Below, piece after piece: positions 45,858-55,150 of a stretch of DNA of 64,000 bases. The translations under genes were made by a program, and so were the position numbers. The stretch comes from Paracoccaceae bacterium. Lineage in GTDB: Bacteria; Pseudomonadota; Alphaproteobacteria; Rhodobacterales; Rhodobacteraceae. Location: contig JANQRE010000004.1 in assembly GCA_028284705.1 (NCBI GenBank), positions 62,001-126,000 of the forward strand, read 5' to 3'. Under the pieces are notes generated by a model. The model saw nothing but the letters and a program-made list of their open reading frames with translations, made no database searches and was not told the origin of the DNA. Position 1 is the first letter of the stretch; each line of letters starts with the position of its first letter.

Positions 45858-45880
45858 CCCTCCGTCATTTTGATGGAGGG
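45858..45880 (+). promoter_or_regulatory. Hairpin masking the luxI ribosome-binding site
   Basis: CCCTCCGTCA (45858-45867) pairs with TGATGGAGGG (45871-45880) around a TTT loop, with a single non-Watson-Crick (C-A) position in DNA terms. The right arm contains GGAGGG, the luxI ribosome-binding site 5 bp before ATG 45886. The stem would block ribosome entry. Confidence 0.5.
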
Positions 45881-45885
45881 ACCTG

Positions 45886-46527
45886 ATGATCAGATATCTG
45901 TATGCCGACCAACTCGACGCATTTCCAAAACTCCGCGATACCATGCTGCGCGACCGCGCCACGCAGTTTCATGCGCGCCTGAAATGGGATGTTTCGGTGG
46001 ATGAAAACGGCTTCGAACGCGACCAATATGATGCTTTGAACCCGCTTTATGTCATTTGGGAAACCCAGATGGGGCGCCATGGCGGCTCGATGCGGTTTCT
46101 GCCGACGACCGGCGATACGATGGTGAACGATCATTTCGAACACCTGACAGGCGGTGGCGCCATTTGTGCCCCGACGATCTGGGAGACGACGCGGTTCTGT
46201 ATCTCTCCCGATGCGCCCGATGGCGGCAAGATCGCCGCGCATCTGATGCTGGCGGGCGCGGAATTAGGCGTCGGATTTGGCCTCAGCCACGCGATTGGCG
46301 TCTTCGATGCCCGCATGGTGCGCATCTACCGCAAGCTCGGCTGGGAGCCCGATATTCTGGGCACCGACGGCACGGGTCGCGAGGCGATCAGCGCCGGGCT
46401 TTGGGAGTTTGGCGGCGAGATCCGTCTGAAAATGGCCGGTCGCGCCGGGATCAGCCCGGAGCTTTCCCGCCACTGGTTCTTGCGTGCTTTCGGTGCACCG
46501 GCACAAGAAATTGCGTCTGCCGCTTAA
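45886..46527 (+). CDS. luxI: Acyl-homoserine-lactone synthase
   Basis: A 213-residue LuxI synthase. Conserved points are F and W in FHARLKWDV, D-Q-Y-D, RFLPT and E-T-T-R-F near residue 103, which form the SAM and acyl-ACP site. It makes an N-acyl-homoserine lactone sensed by the adjacent LuxR; chain length cannot be predicted. The start ATG 45886 has a GGAGGG site. Confidence 0.93.
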   Translation: MIRYLYADQLDAFPKLRDTMLRDRATQFHARLKWDVSVDENGFERDQYDALNPLYVIWETQMGRHGGSMRFLPTTGDTMVNDHFEHLTGGGAICAPTIWETTRFCISPDAPDGGKIAAHLMLAGAELGVGFGLSHAIGVFDARMVRIYRKLGWEPDILGTDGTGREAISAGLWEFGGEIRLKMAGRAGISPELSRHWFLRAFGAPAQEIASAA

Positions 46528-46569
46528 GCGGCGCTGGAAGGACCTGCATGGGCAAGTTAGTGTCGGGCC

Positions 46570-48093
46570 ATGAGCCCGGTGACCTTTTCCGACGATCAGG
46601 CAGAAGCCTACGATGCCTTGACGGATCTTCTGGCGCGGGCGGGCATCGATCTGATGAACAGCACACTCTTGCCCCTGCAAGAGGACCGCTCCCAGGTGAT
46701 GGCGATTGTCGGCAAAGCGGGGTCTGGCAAGACGTTGCTGCTGGCAAAAATGGTCGAGGCGTTGGAGGCCGCAGGCGTCGATCTGATCTCCGGCGATTAC
46801 GAGGGCCGGGCGCGCAAGGATCGCCGTACTCTGGCGGTACTCGCCCCGACCAACAAAGCAGCGAGCGTGCTCAGAACTCGTGGTGTGCCGGCGACCACGA
46901 TCCATCGGATCATCTACACGCCGATGTACGATCCCGAATACGAAAAGATCGCCGATTGGCTGGTCGGCACCGGCGACCGGCCAGAGGTCGAGGGGCTCAC
47001 CGATGCGGCGCTGGACCGGGCCAAAGCCTTCTACGACGCCCACAAATCCATCCCCGGCGCCCTGGCCGCCGCAGGCCTCAAGGGCTCCGATTTCATCCAG
47101 GGCTGGAAGCGCCGCGAAGACCCGTTAGATATTGGTTTTGTTGATGAATCTTCGATGCTGGATGAGAAGCAGTACGAGGATTTGCGCGATATCTTCTCAA
47201 CGCTTGTGCTCTTCGGAGACCCCGCACAACTCGCTCCCGTGGGCCAATCCGGCAAGATGGTTTTCGACACGCTGAAAGACGGGCGCAAACTGGAGCTCAG
47301 CCGCGTGCACCGGCAGGAGCAGGACAATCCGATCCTTGATCTCGCCCATGCCCTGTCCGACCCGGCGCTGTCCTTCGAAGCTTTCGAACGGTTGGTGGAA
47401 GAGAAGGCGCGCGACGACGACCGCGTGGTCTATGCGGGTCGGGTCGAGGCCGCTCTGATGGCGCGCTCGCCCGTACTCGTCTGGCGCAATGTCACGCGCA
47501 TCCGCCTCATTCAGGCCTGGCGCGCAGCTTACGGCGCGACGGTGGAGACGCTTCTGGAAGGCGAACCACTGATCTGTGACGGCATCGAACTGCCGCTGAA
47601 ACACCGCAAGAAACGCATCGATCTTGAGGCCCGCGGTCTCATCAAGGGCGCGCAGGTGATCTATCTTGGTCCCGGGAAACGCCCTGGGTTCTCCCGGTTG
47701 CATGTGATGGGCGCCGAGGACCCGCAGGTCTCCGCCGCCTCGATCATCAAGATTGAAGCGCCCGATGAGGAAGAGCCCTTCATTCCATTCGCTGCCCATA
47801 TGGGGGCAACGTTCCTGCATGGGTCTGCCGTGACAATCCACAAAGCCCAAGGATCTCAATGGGATACGGTGCAGGTCTTCGCACCCGACCTCTATGCCGC
47901 CGCGCGCTCGGGGCGGGAGGAGGCGGGCACACCGTTGTGGAAGCGCCTCGCCTATGTGGCGATCACGCGAGCCGAGAACCGGCTGCTCTGGGTGACACGC
48001 GCACGGCTGGCGCGCCCCTCGGGGCCATTGATCACGGATGATCTGCGCACGGCCCCGGCACAGTTGAAACTGGAAACCGAGACCGACGGCTAG
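46570..48093 (+). CDS. RecD-like ATP-dependent DNA helicase
   Basis: A 507-residue superfamily-1 helicase. Walker A GKAGSGKT (48-55), then APTNKAASVLRTRG (Ia), DIGFVDESSMLD (DE box), LFGDPAQLAPVG (III), and the carboxy-terminal VTIHKAQGSQWDTV with YVAITRAENRLLWVT. It resembles RecD/UvrD_C_2-type proteins. It lies 42 bp after luxI. Its stop shares the palindrome CTAG with the convergent gene's stop. Confidence 0.85.
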   Translation: MSPVTFSDDQAEAYDALTDLLARAGIDLMNSTLLPLQEDRSQVMAIVGKAGSGKTLLLAKMVEALEAAGVDLISGDYEGRARKDRRTLAVLAPTNKAASVLRTRGVPATTIHRIIYTPMYDPEYEKIADWLVGTGDRPEVEGLTDAALDRAKAFYDAHKSIPGALAAAGLKGSDFIQGWKRREDPLDIGFVDESSMLDEKQYEDLRDIFSTLVLFGDPAQLAPVGQSGKMVFDTLKDGRKLELSRVHRQEQDNPILDLAHALSDPALSFEAFERLVEEKARDDDRVVYAGRVEAALMARSPVLVWRNVTRIRLIQAWRAAYGATVETLLEGEPLICDGIELPLKHRKKRIDLEARGLIKGAQVIYLGPGKRPGFSRLHVMGAEDPQVSAASIIKIEAPDEEEPFIPFAAHMGATFLHGSAVTIHKAQGSQWDTVQVFAPDLYAAARSGREEAGTPLWKRLAYVAITRAENRLLWVTRARLARPSGPLITDDLRTAPAQLKLETETDG

Positions 48094-48845
48094 ACGCGGA
48101 TCACGCGGAACATGGCGGAGGCCAGCCAGCCCGCCGCAATCGCGATGAACAGCGACAAGAGCCCGTACACCAACGGTCGGTCATGGGCGAGGTCGTAAAT
48201 CCAGCGCTCCAGCCCGACCTTGTTGACGTCGATCACCGTATCAAACCGGTCCACAACCTCGCCGCCGCGGGTCAGGAAAATCCGCGTCTCATAGGGCCCC
48301 TCGACGAGGTTGGCGGGCAGGTCGATATGGGTCGAAAACAGCGTCTGGTCGCGCAGATCGACATCGCTGTTCAGGTACTGATAGAGGTTCTTGTCGCCGC
48401 GAATGCGGATCAGCGCCTTGGTGAAATCGACCGGTTCTTCGACCTCTTCAGCCACGCCAACCGCGCGGATCGCGCGCGGGATCGACACGTGATGGCGCAA
48501 ATCCTCCGTGTGGCTGAGGATGTCCGGCAGGGGGGCCGTGGTGGCAACGGCATAGAAACTCGGGGCCAGGTCCACTGCCGCGGCCTCGGTATTCACCCAG
48601 ATGCCGAACCGCCGATCCTTTTTGCGCACCGTGACCGGCTGACGTGGGCCCGAGACGGTGATAATCACCTCAAGCTCTTCGCTCGATGGCAACTCGGTTT
48701 CGCGTTTCACCGCGCCATAGATCAGGATGTCGGAGCCATCGAAATTCGCCGTGATCGCCACTTCGTCGCGCGACAGCCCAGCGACGACTTGCTCCGCAAA
48801 AGCGGGCGTCGCCAAGGTCAAAAGGAGGAGCAAAACCCGGATCAA
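48090..48845 (-). CDS. TIGR02186 membrane protein
   Basis: A 251-residue protein with a signal sequence (MIRVLLLLLTLATPAFA), a beta-rich periplasmic part (VVAGLSRDEVAITANFDGSDILIYGAVKRE) and one carboxy-terminal helix (LVYGLLSLFIAIAAGWLASAMF). This is the TIGR02186 pattern, typically next to TauE-like permeases. Its ATG overlaps the TauE stop. Function unknown. Confidence 0.85.
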   Translation of the reverse strand: MIRVLLLLLTLATPAFAEQVVAGLSRDEVAITANFDGSDILIYGAVKRETELPSSEELEVIITVSGPRQPVTVRKKDRRFGIWVNTEAAAVDLAPSFYAVATTAPLPDILSHTEDLRHHVSIPRAIRAVGVAEEVEEPVDFTKALIRIRGDKNLYQYLNSDVDLRDQTLFSTHIDLPANLVEGPYETRIFLTRGGEVVDRFDTVIDVNKVGLERWIYDLAHDRPLVYGLLSLFIAIAAGWLASAMFRVIRV

Positions 48846-49759
48846 TGGCCCGCTCCTGCACCCAGAGAGTAGAGCTCCGAGGGCATGATCAGAAGATCAA
48901 GCGCCAGTTTGAAGCAGACGGCCAGCACCATCAGCGAGAGCAAAATCCGCAACTGCTCAGCCTTCATCCGGGTGCCGATCCGCGTGCCAATTTGCGCACC
49001 GATCACGCCGCCAACCAAAAGCAAAACCGCCAGCGCCATATCGACCGTGTAGTTCGTCGTGGCATGCATCAGCGTCGTGAAGCCGGTGACGAAAATGATC
49101 TGGAACAGCGAGGTGCCAACCACAACTTTCGTTGGCATTCCAAGGAGATAGATCATGGCGGGCACCATGATGAAGCCACCACCAACCCCCATGATCGCGG
49201 CTAGAATGCCGACAAACACGCCCACCAGAACCGGTGGTACGACCGAGATATAAAGCCCCGAGGTGCGGAACTTCATCTTCAGCGGCAGCGCATGCACCCA
49301 GGTGTGTTTCTTGCGTGGAGCCGGGGCGCCCTGCACCTTCGACCGGCGGATTGCGCGGTAGCTTTCCAGAAACATCAGCCCACCGATAATGCCGAGGAAA
49401 ACGACATAACAAAGCCGCACCAGCAGATCGACCTGACCGATCTCCCGCAGGGCGGCGAAAATCTGCACGCCAAGCGCGGCGCCCACCAGACCACCGATCA
49501 AGAGAACGGTGCCCATTTTCAGGTCAACCGTTTTGCGTTTCAGATGCGCTAAAACGCCCGAGAAGGAGGATGCGACAATCTGATTGGCCTCCGTCGCGAC
49601 GGCCACCGCAGGCGGAATGCCGATGAAAAACAGAAGCGGCGTCATCAGGAACCCGCCGCCCACGCCGAACATGCCCGAGAGCACGCCAACAAGCCCGCCT
49701 AGCCCGAGCAGGAGGAAGGCGTTCACGGAAACTTCGGCGATGGGCAGGTAGATTTGCAT
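48842..49759 (-). CDS. TauE/SafE-family permease
   Basis: A 305-residue membrane protein with about eight helices and the doubled motif LSGMFGVGGGFLMTPLLFFIGIPP and LAAIMGVGGGFIMVPAMIYLLGMP. MQIYLPIAEVSV at 49759 is the natural start. It overlaps the TIGR02186 gene by 4 bp, a pairing frequent in Rhodobacteraceae, so the two likely act together. Substrate may be sulfite or a related anion. Confidence 0.9.
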   Translation of the reverse strand: MQIYLPIAEVSVNAFLLLGLGGLVGVLSGMFGVGGGFLMTPLLFFIGIPPAVAVATEANQIVASSFSGVLAHLKRKTVDLKMGTVLLIGGLVGAALGVQIFAALREIGQVDLLVRLCYVVFLGIIGGLMFLESYRAIRRSKVQGAPAPRKKHTWVHALPLKMKFRTSGLYISVVPPVLVGVFVGILAAIMGVGGGFIMVPAMIYLLGMPTKVVVGTSLFQIIFVTGFTTLMHATTNYTVDMALAVLLLVGGVIGAQIGTRIGTRMKAEQLRILLSLMVLAVCFKLALDLLIMPSELYSLGAGAGH

Positions 49760-49896
49760 GGCAGCCGCGCTACGCCTGTTTCGCCGCGCCTGCAACGGCC
49801 AATTGCTGCAGCTGCATAAGGCCAGATGCGACAAATCGGAGCGACGCCCACGCGCCTGTGGCGAGGCGGGCCCGCAAAGGCGCGATGAGCCGCCGC

Positions 49897-50865
49897 CTAG
49901 CGCTCCTTGACGTAAGGCTCACCGCCGGCGCGGGGTGGAATCGCTTTGCCCACAAAGCCCGCGAGGATCACCACGGTCATGATATAGGGCAGGGCGCCCA
50001 GAAGCTGGACCTGCACCTTCACGCCGATCAGCGCCTCAATCACATCCGGTCGTGTCTCGATGGCCGAGAACAGACCGAACAGAAGGCACGCCCAAAGCGC
50101 ATACCAGGGCCGCCATTTGGCGAAGATCAGCGCAGCGAGCGCGATGAAGCCGCGGCCCGCGCTCATGTCTTTCACGAAACCCGCCTGCAGTCCGGTGGCA
50201 AGGTAAGCCCCTGCAATCCCGCACAAAACGCCGCAGATCGCCACGGCGGCATAGCGCAGCCCGACAACGCTGACACCCGCGGTATCAACCGCTGCCGGGT
50301 TCTCACCGACCGCGCGCAGACGCAGGCCAAACCGGGTGCGAAACAGAACATACCAAGTGAAAGGAACGGCTAGGAGCGCGACGTAGACAAGCGGCGTATG
50401 GCCCGAGATCAGCTCTTTGTAGATCGGCCCGAGTATCGGGATCGGCTCCAGCGTGTTCGCGAGCGGCAGGGTCCAGCTTTCGAACCGCGCCGGACCCTCC
50501 AGCGACGGCGTTCGCCCTCCCTGTTTGAACCAGCTCTGGCTGACCAGAACTGTGATGCCCGCTGCCAGGAAATTGATCGCGACGCCGGAGATCAGCTGGT
50601 TGCCACGGAAGGTGATCGAGGCCAGCCCATGGATGATCGACAGGGCCATCGAGGCCGCGATGCCAGCCAGAAGCCCGACCCAGACATTGCCCGAAACGGC
50701 GGCAACGGCGGCTGACAGGAAGGCGGCAGCGAGCATTTTGCCCTCCAGCCCGATGTCGAAAATGCCGGCTCGTTCGGAGAAAAGCCCCGCCAGACAGGCC
50801 AGCAGCAGAGGTGTGGCCAGCCGCAGGGTCGAGTCGAGGATTTGCAGGAGGGTGACGAAATCCAT
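49897..50865 (-). CDS. BMP-type nucleoside ABC transporter permease 2
   Basis: A 322-residue permease with about nine helices. LLLACLAGLFSERAGIFDIGLEGKML is the usual opening, and RFGLRLRAVGENPAAVDTAGVSV the coupling loop with EAA-like motif. Last gene of BMP-NTF2-ATPase-permease-permease. Confidence 0.92.
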   Translation of the reverse strand: MDFVTLLQILDSTLRLATPLLLACLAGLFSERAGIFDIGLEGKMLAAAFLSAAVAAVSGNVWVGLLAGIAASMALSIIHGLASITFRGNQLISGVAINFLAAGITVLVSQSWFKQGGRTPSLEGPARFESWTLPLANTLEPIPILGPIYKELISGHTPLVYVALLAVPFTWYVLFRTRFGLRLRAVGENPAAVDTAGVSVVGLRYAAVAICGVLCGIAGAYLATGLQAGFVKDMSAGRGFIALAALIFAKWRPWYALWACLLFGLFSAIETRPDVIEALIGVKVQVQLLGALPYIMTVVILAGFVGKAIPPRAGGEPYVKER

Positions 50866-50866
50866 C

Positions 50867-51964
50867 TCAGCCCTCCTTCCGGCGCATCGCGAGGAACATG
50901 CGCTCGACCGGGGCGCGGACCATGCCGTCCAAAGCGCCGGTGAACAGGATCACAAGCGCCTGGATCACGACGATGAGTTCGCGCGGGATCGTCGTCCAGA
51001 GCGCCAGTTCGGCCCCGCCCTGATAGAGAAACCCGAACAGCAGCGCGGCCAGCAACACACCAAACGGATGCGAGCGCCCCATCAGCGCTACTGCGATGCC
51101 GATGAACCCGGCACCCTCGGTGGAGTTCAGCACCAGCCGCTCCGCCTCGCCCATCACATTATTGATCGCCATCATCCCGGCCAGCGCCCCGGAGATCATC
51201 ATCGAGATCATGATGATCCGCGTCGGCGAGATGCCAGCATAGATCGCCGCCGGTTCGGATTTGCCGAAGGCGCGAATCTGATAGCCAAGCCGCGTGCGCC
51301 AGATCAAAAGGTAGACCAACACACAGGCGGCAAGCGCGATGAACAGCGTGACATTGGCGGGTGTGCGTTCGGCAAAGGGAATGCCGATGCCGTTCAGAAT
51401 GTCGGAGAGAGAGGGCAGGTGGGTCGGCTCAGGAAACTTCGCCGTCGCGGGGTCCATCGCCCCCTTGGGCCGCAAGTTGTTGACCAACACATAGTTCAGC
51501 AGAGAGGCCGCGATGAAGTTGAACATGATCGTCGTGATCACGATATGGCTGCCGCGTTTCGCTTGCAGATAAGCGGGCACGGCGGCCCAGAGCGCGCCGA
51601 ACATGGCTGCCGAAAACATCGCGCCGATGATCGCGAGGCTCCAATGCGGCCAGGGCACGAAGAGACAGACCAAGGCCACACCAAGCCCGCCCAGCATAGC
51701 CTGTCCCTCGCCGCCGATATTGAACATCGCGGCGTGGAAGGCGACGGCGACGGCGAGCCCTGTGAAGATGAAATTCGTCGCGTAATAGAGCGTGAACCCC
51801 CAGCCATAGGTCGACATCACCGAGCCTTCGACCATCAGCTTCAACGCCGCGATCGGGTCCTCCCCGATGGCTAGAATGACGAGGCCGGAGATGATGAAGG
51901 CGAGGATCAGGTTGATGATGGGGATCAGGAAAAGATCGGCCCATTTCGGCATCTTGTCCATCAA
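50867..51964 (-). CDS. BMP-type nucleoside ABC transporter permease 1
   Basis: A 365-residue permease with about nine helices. FTGLAVAVAFHAAMFNIGGEGQAMLGGLG and TRLGYQIRAFGKSEPAAIYAGI are the matching landmarks of the pair. It begins within 4 bp of the end of the ATPase gene and its stop directly abuts the next permease, so all are one transcript. Confidence 0.92.
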   Translation of the reverse strand: MMDKMPKWADLFLIPIINLILAFIISGLVILAIGEDPIAALKLMVEGSVMSTYGWGFTLYYATNFIFTGLAVAVAFHAAMFNIGGEGQAMLGGLGVALVCLFVPWPHWSLAIIGAMFSAAMFGALWAAVPAYLQAKRGSHIVITTIMFNFIAASLLNYVLVNNLRPKGAMDPATAKFPEPTHLPSLSDILNGIGIPFAERTPANVTLFIALAACVLVYLLIWRTRLGYQIRAFGKSEPAAIYAGISPTRIIMISMMISGALAGMMAINNVMGEAERLVLNSTEGAGFIGIAVALMGRSHPFGVLLAALLFGFLYQGGAELALWTTIPRELIVVIQALVILFTGALDGMVRAPVERMFLAMRRKEG

Positions 51965-53547
51965 TGCACCTCCCCGGCGGCCTCAGCCAGGTTGGCTTCG
52001 ATCTCCTCAATCGAATGCTCATGTTCTGTGTCAGTGATCCCAGCCATGAGCAGCCCCAGCTCTTTCTCATCGGTCTCGGCGGGCAGGCGTTCGCCCATGA
52101 TGTGGCCGTCAAAAATCACGGCAATCCGGTCGCTTAGGGACAGAATCTCATCCAATTCGACCGAGACCAGAAGGATCGCTTTACCGGCGTCCCGCAACTC
52201 GACAATGCGTTGGTGAATGAACTCAATCGCACCGATATCCACCCCGCGGGTCGGCTGACCGACCAGCAGCAGATCGGGATTGCGCTCGATCTCCCGCGCC
52301 AGCACGATCTTCTGTTGATTGCCACCGGAGAAGCTTTTCGCCTCCAACAGAGGATTGGCCGGGCGCACGTCGAACCGCTCGATCTTGCCTTCCGTATCCG
52401 CCCTGATCGCGGCGTTGTTCATCAAGAGGCCGGACTGATAGGCCGGGTCGTGGTGGTAGCCGAAAGCGGAGTTCTCCCAGGCTCTGAAATCCATGATCAG
52501 GCCTTCGCGCTGCCGATCCTCGGGCACATGGGCGATGCCGCGTTCACGCCGCGACCGTCCATCCGAATATTTCCCAGACAGATCAATCTCCTGGCCGTTG
52601 ATCTTGATGCTGCCCGTGGCGGTGCGGATGCCGCCCAGGACTTCGAGCAGTTCCGACTGACCATTGCCCGCAACGCCGGCAATACCGAGGATTTCGCCAG
52701 CTCGGACATTTAAGGAAACGCCCTTCAGGCGCTGCACACCCTTCTCATCGACGACCTGAAGGTTGTTCACTTCCAGCACCGGCGCGCCAGGCTCCGCAGG
52801 CTTTTTATCCACCCGCAACAAGACCTTACGGCCCACCATTAACTCCGCAAGTTCCTCAGGCGAGGTCTCGGAGGTCTTCACCGTATCGGTCATCTCCCCG
52901 CGCCGCATCACGGAGACACTGTCGGTCACATCCATGATCTCGCGCAGCTTGTGGGTGATCAGAATGATCGTCTTGCCCTGCTCCTTCAGCCCCTCAAGGA
53001 TGCGGAACAGGTGGTCTGCTTCGGCAGGGGTCAACACGCCAGTCGGTTCGTCGAGGATCAGGATTTCCGCCTCGCGATAAAGCGCCTTCAAAATCTCGAC
53101 CCGCTGCTGCATGCCGACGCCGATCTCTTCAATCAGCGCGTCGGGGTCGACATTCAGCTCATATTCCTTGGCGAGATGCACCAGCTGTTCGCGTGCTTTC
53201 GCAAGGGACGGTCCAAGGCGTGCCCCGTCTTCGGCGCCCAGCACGACATTCTCCAGAACCGTGAAGTTTTCCACTAGTTTGAAATGCTGGAACACCATAC
53301 CGATCCCCGCCGCGATAGCGGCTTGAGAATCGGGGATTTCCGTCTTGTTTCCATTGATAAAAATCTCGCCGCGATCCGCTTTGTAGAACCCGTAGAGGAT
53401 CGACATCAGCGTGGACTTTCCAGCGCCGTTTTCGCCGATGATCCCGTGGATCGTGCCCGGCATGACGCGGATCGAGATGTCCTTATTGGCCTGCACCGGC
53501 CCGAAGGCCTTGGAAATGCCTTTCAGCTCAATCGCCGGAGCCGTCAT
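51961..53547 (-). CDS. BMP-type nucleoside ABC transporter ATPase
   Basis: A 528-residue protein with two ABC domains. First: Walker A GENGAGKSTL, signature GVGMQQRVEIL, Walker B LILDEPTGVL. Second: GVAGNGQSELL, then FSGGNQQKIVLAREI and LLLVGQPTRGVD. The doubled layout is typical of the sugar/nucleoside (carbohydrate-uptake-2) family. It starts inside the stop of the NTF2-like gene (ATGA). Confidence 0.95.
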   Translation of the reverse strand: MTAPAIELKGISKAFGPVQANKDISIRVMPGTIHGIIGENGAGKSTLMSILYGFYKADRGEIFINGNKTEIPDSQAAIAAGIGMVFQHFKLVENFTVLENVVLGAEDGARLGPSLAKAREQLVHLAKEYELNVDPDALIEEIGVGMQQRVEILKALYREAEILILDEPTGVLTPAEADHLFRILEGLKEQGKTIILITHKLREIMDVTDSVSVMRRGEMTDTVKTSETSPEELAELMVGRKVLLRVDKKPAEPGAPVLEVNNLQVVDEKGVQRLKGVSLNVRAGEILGIAGVAGNGQSELLEVLGGIRTATGSIKINGQEIDLSGKYSDGRSRRERGIAHVPEDRQREGLIMDFRAWENSAFGYHHDPAYQSGLLMNNAAIRADTEGKIERFDVRPANPLLEAKSFSGGNQQKIVLAREIERNPDLLLVGQPTRGVDIGAIEFIHQRIVELRDAGKAILLVSVELDEILSLSDRIAVIFDGHIMGERLPAETDEKELGLLMAGITDTEHEHSIEEIEANLAEAAGEVH

Positions 53548-53909
53548 TCAGGTGCTCCAGTGCCGACAAAACCCACCATGCGGGTGATTTTGTTGCCGTC
53601 GAGGTCGGCTACGTATTGGCCGTGCTGAACCATCTCGTTGCCATCTGGCCCCGTGCCGCCGAACGCAACGGTTGCCCGGATCACGCCTGCGACCGTGTCA
53701 GATTTCACGACTTTCGCGGTCCAGCCGGGGGCATTTTCGCTGAACATGTTCACATATTCCGCGATAGCCGCAGGGCCGGTCAGGACATCCGGCGAACGCG
53801 GATCGGCATAGGTGCCATCATCCGCATAAACCGAAGCAATCGCCACGGCGCGGGCTACGTCGTCCGCCATGCCCCAGGCCTCAAAAAATGTCTCAATGGA
53901 ATTGGCCAT
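53544..53909 (-). CDS. NTF2/SnoaL-like protein
   Basis: A 121-residue cone-fold protein: FFEAWGMADDVARAVAIASVYADDGTYADPRSPDVLTGPAAIAEYVNMF is the SnoaL-like motif. It may bind a small ligand or act as an isomerase. It overlaps the ATPase start and lies between the ATPase and the binding protein gene, an unusual insertion for this operon type. Confidence 0.8.
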   Translation of the reverse strand: MANSIETFFEAWGMADDVARAVAIASVYADDGTYADPRSPDVLTGPAAIAEYVNMFSENAPGWTAKVVKSDTVAGVIRATVAFGGTGPDGNEMVQHGQYVADLDGNKITRMVGFVGTGAPE

Positions 53910-53935
53910 GTCTGTCCCCCGAATTCAGACATAGA

Positions 53936-53955
53936 CGCGCCGACCTATCGGCGCG
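53936..53955. terminator. GC-rich hairpin after the BMP gene
   Basis: CGCGCCGA / TCGGCGCG with loop CCTA lies between the BMP gene and the NTF2-like gene. The T run follows on the plus strand; on the transcript side it would be only a partial block, allowing lower expression of the membrane genes. Confidence 0.45.
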
Positions 53956-53973
53956 CCTTTTCTCTTGCGCTGC

Positions 53974-54969
53974 TTAGAAGCTCAGGGCCGGGCAGCTTTC
54001 ATCGGACATGTAGTCATGCACGGTGATTTCGCCGGAGATGATCTTCTGAGCCGCGTCATCCACGGCGGCCTTCATCTCGTCAGAGACCAGAGCCGCGTTG
54101 TTTTCATCCAGCGCATAGCCGACGCCTTCATTGGCGAGCCCCATGACGTTGAAGCCGGTGGACAGGCCCGGGCCGTCCTTGAACGCGTTGTAAACAGCGT
54201 TGTCGACGCGCTTCATCATCGAGGTCAGGACCTTGCCCGGATGCAGGTAGTTCTGGTTGCTGTCCACACCGATGGAGAGGATGCCCTCGTCGGCTGCGGT
54301 TTGCAGAACACCCACACCGGTGCCGCCAGCCGCCGCATAGACCACATCAGCGCCTTGGCTGATCTGCGCGCGGGTCAACTCGCCACCCTTCACCGGGTCG
54401 TTCCAGGCTGCGGGCGTCGTGCCGGTCATATTGGCCACCACGGTCGCATCTGGATTAGCCGCTTTCACGCCCTGTGCGTAGCCGCAGGCGAATTTGCGGA
54501 TCAACGGAATGTCCATGCCGCCGATGAAGCCGACGGTGTTCGACTCCGACGCCATCGCCGCCATTTTTCCGACGAGGTAGGAGCCTTCATGCTCGTTGAA
54601 CACAACCGAACGCACGTTCGGCGCATCCACCACCATGTCGATGATCACGAAGGACGTGTCGGGATAATCGCCCGCCACCTCACCAAGGGCCGAGGCAAAG
54701 GCAAAGCCTGCCATCACGATCGGGTTGGCCCCGGCTTCCGCGAAGCGACGCAGCGCCTGTTCGCGTTGGGCGTCTGATTGCAGTTCGATCTCGCGGAACT
54801 GTTCGCCGGTCTCTTCGGCCCAACGGGTGGCGCCGTTGTAGGCAGCTTCGTTGAAGCTCTTGTCGAACTTGCCGCCGAGATCAAAAATGATGGCGGGCTC
54901 AGCCGCTGCAGCGCCTGCGCTCAGTGCCAGACCAGCAGCTGCGCCCAGAAATTTCTGCATGAGTGTCAT
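53974..54969 (-). CDS. BMP-family nucleoside-binding periplasmic protein
   Basis: A 331-residue exported binding protein. The signal peptide MTLMQKFLGAAAGLALSAGAAAA is followed by PAIIFDLGGKFDKSFNEAAYNGATRWAEE and, later, VVYAAAGGTGVGVLQTA, as in BMP/Med proteins. It probably binds purine or other nucleosides. It is first in the transporter operon, with a 181-bp upstream gap holding a TTGAG/CTCAA dyad around AGAGATCTCT (55039-55048). Confidence 0.93.
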   Translation of the reverse strand: MTLMQKFLGAAAGLALSAGAAAAEPAIIFDLGGKFDKSFNEAAYNGATRWAEETGEQFREIELQSDAQREQALRRFAEAGANPIVMAGFAFASALGEVAGDYPDTSFVIIDMVVDAPNVRSVVFNEHEGSYLVGKMAAMASESNTVGFIGGMDIPLIRKFACGYAQGVKAANPDATVVANMTGTTPAAWNDPVKGGELTRAQISQGADVVYAAAGGTGVGVLQTAADEGILSIGVDSNQNYLHPGKVLTSMMKRVDNAVYNAFKDGPGLSTGFNVMGLANEGVGYALDENNAALVSDEMKAAVDDAAQKIISGEITVHDYMSDESCPALSF

Positions 54970-55150
54970 GAATAGTCTCCCAGTTGTTTGTCGAGGGGCT
55001 CTTCCCCCGCCGAACCGCGCCTGCGGGTCGGGTTGAGCAGAGATCTCTCAAAAGATCATCGTCTATTAAGGGCGGCAAGCGCAGGGAGGGTCAACCGATT
55101 CTTCCGCGAATTGGGCCCTCGGTGCAGTCAAATCAGGCGGTTACGCCGGG

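Noticed and set aside
48090-48093. Shared CTAG at two convergent stops
   Set aside because: A coincidence of two TAG stops on opposite strands; no structure around it.
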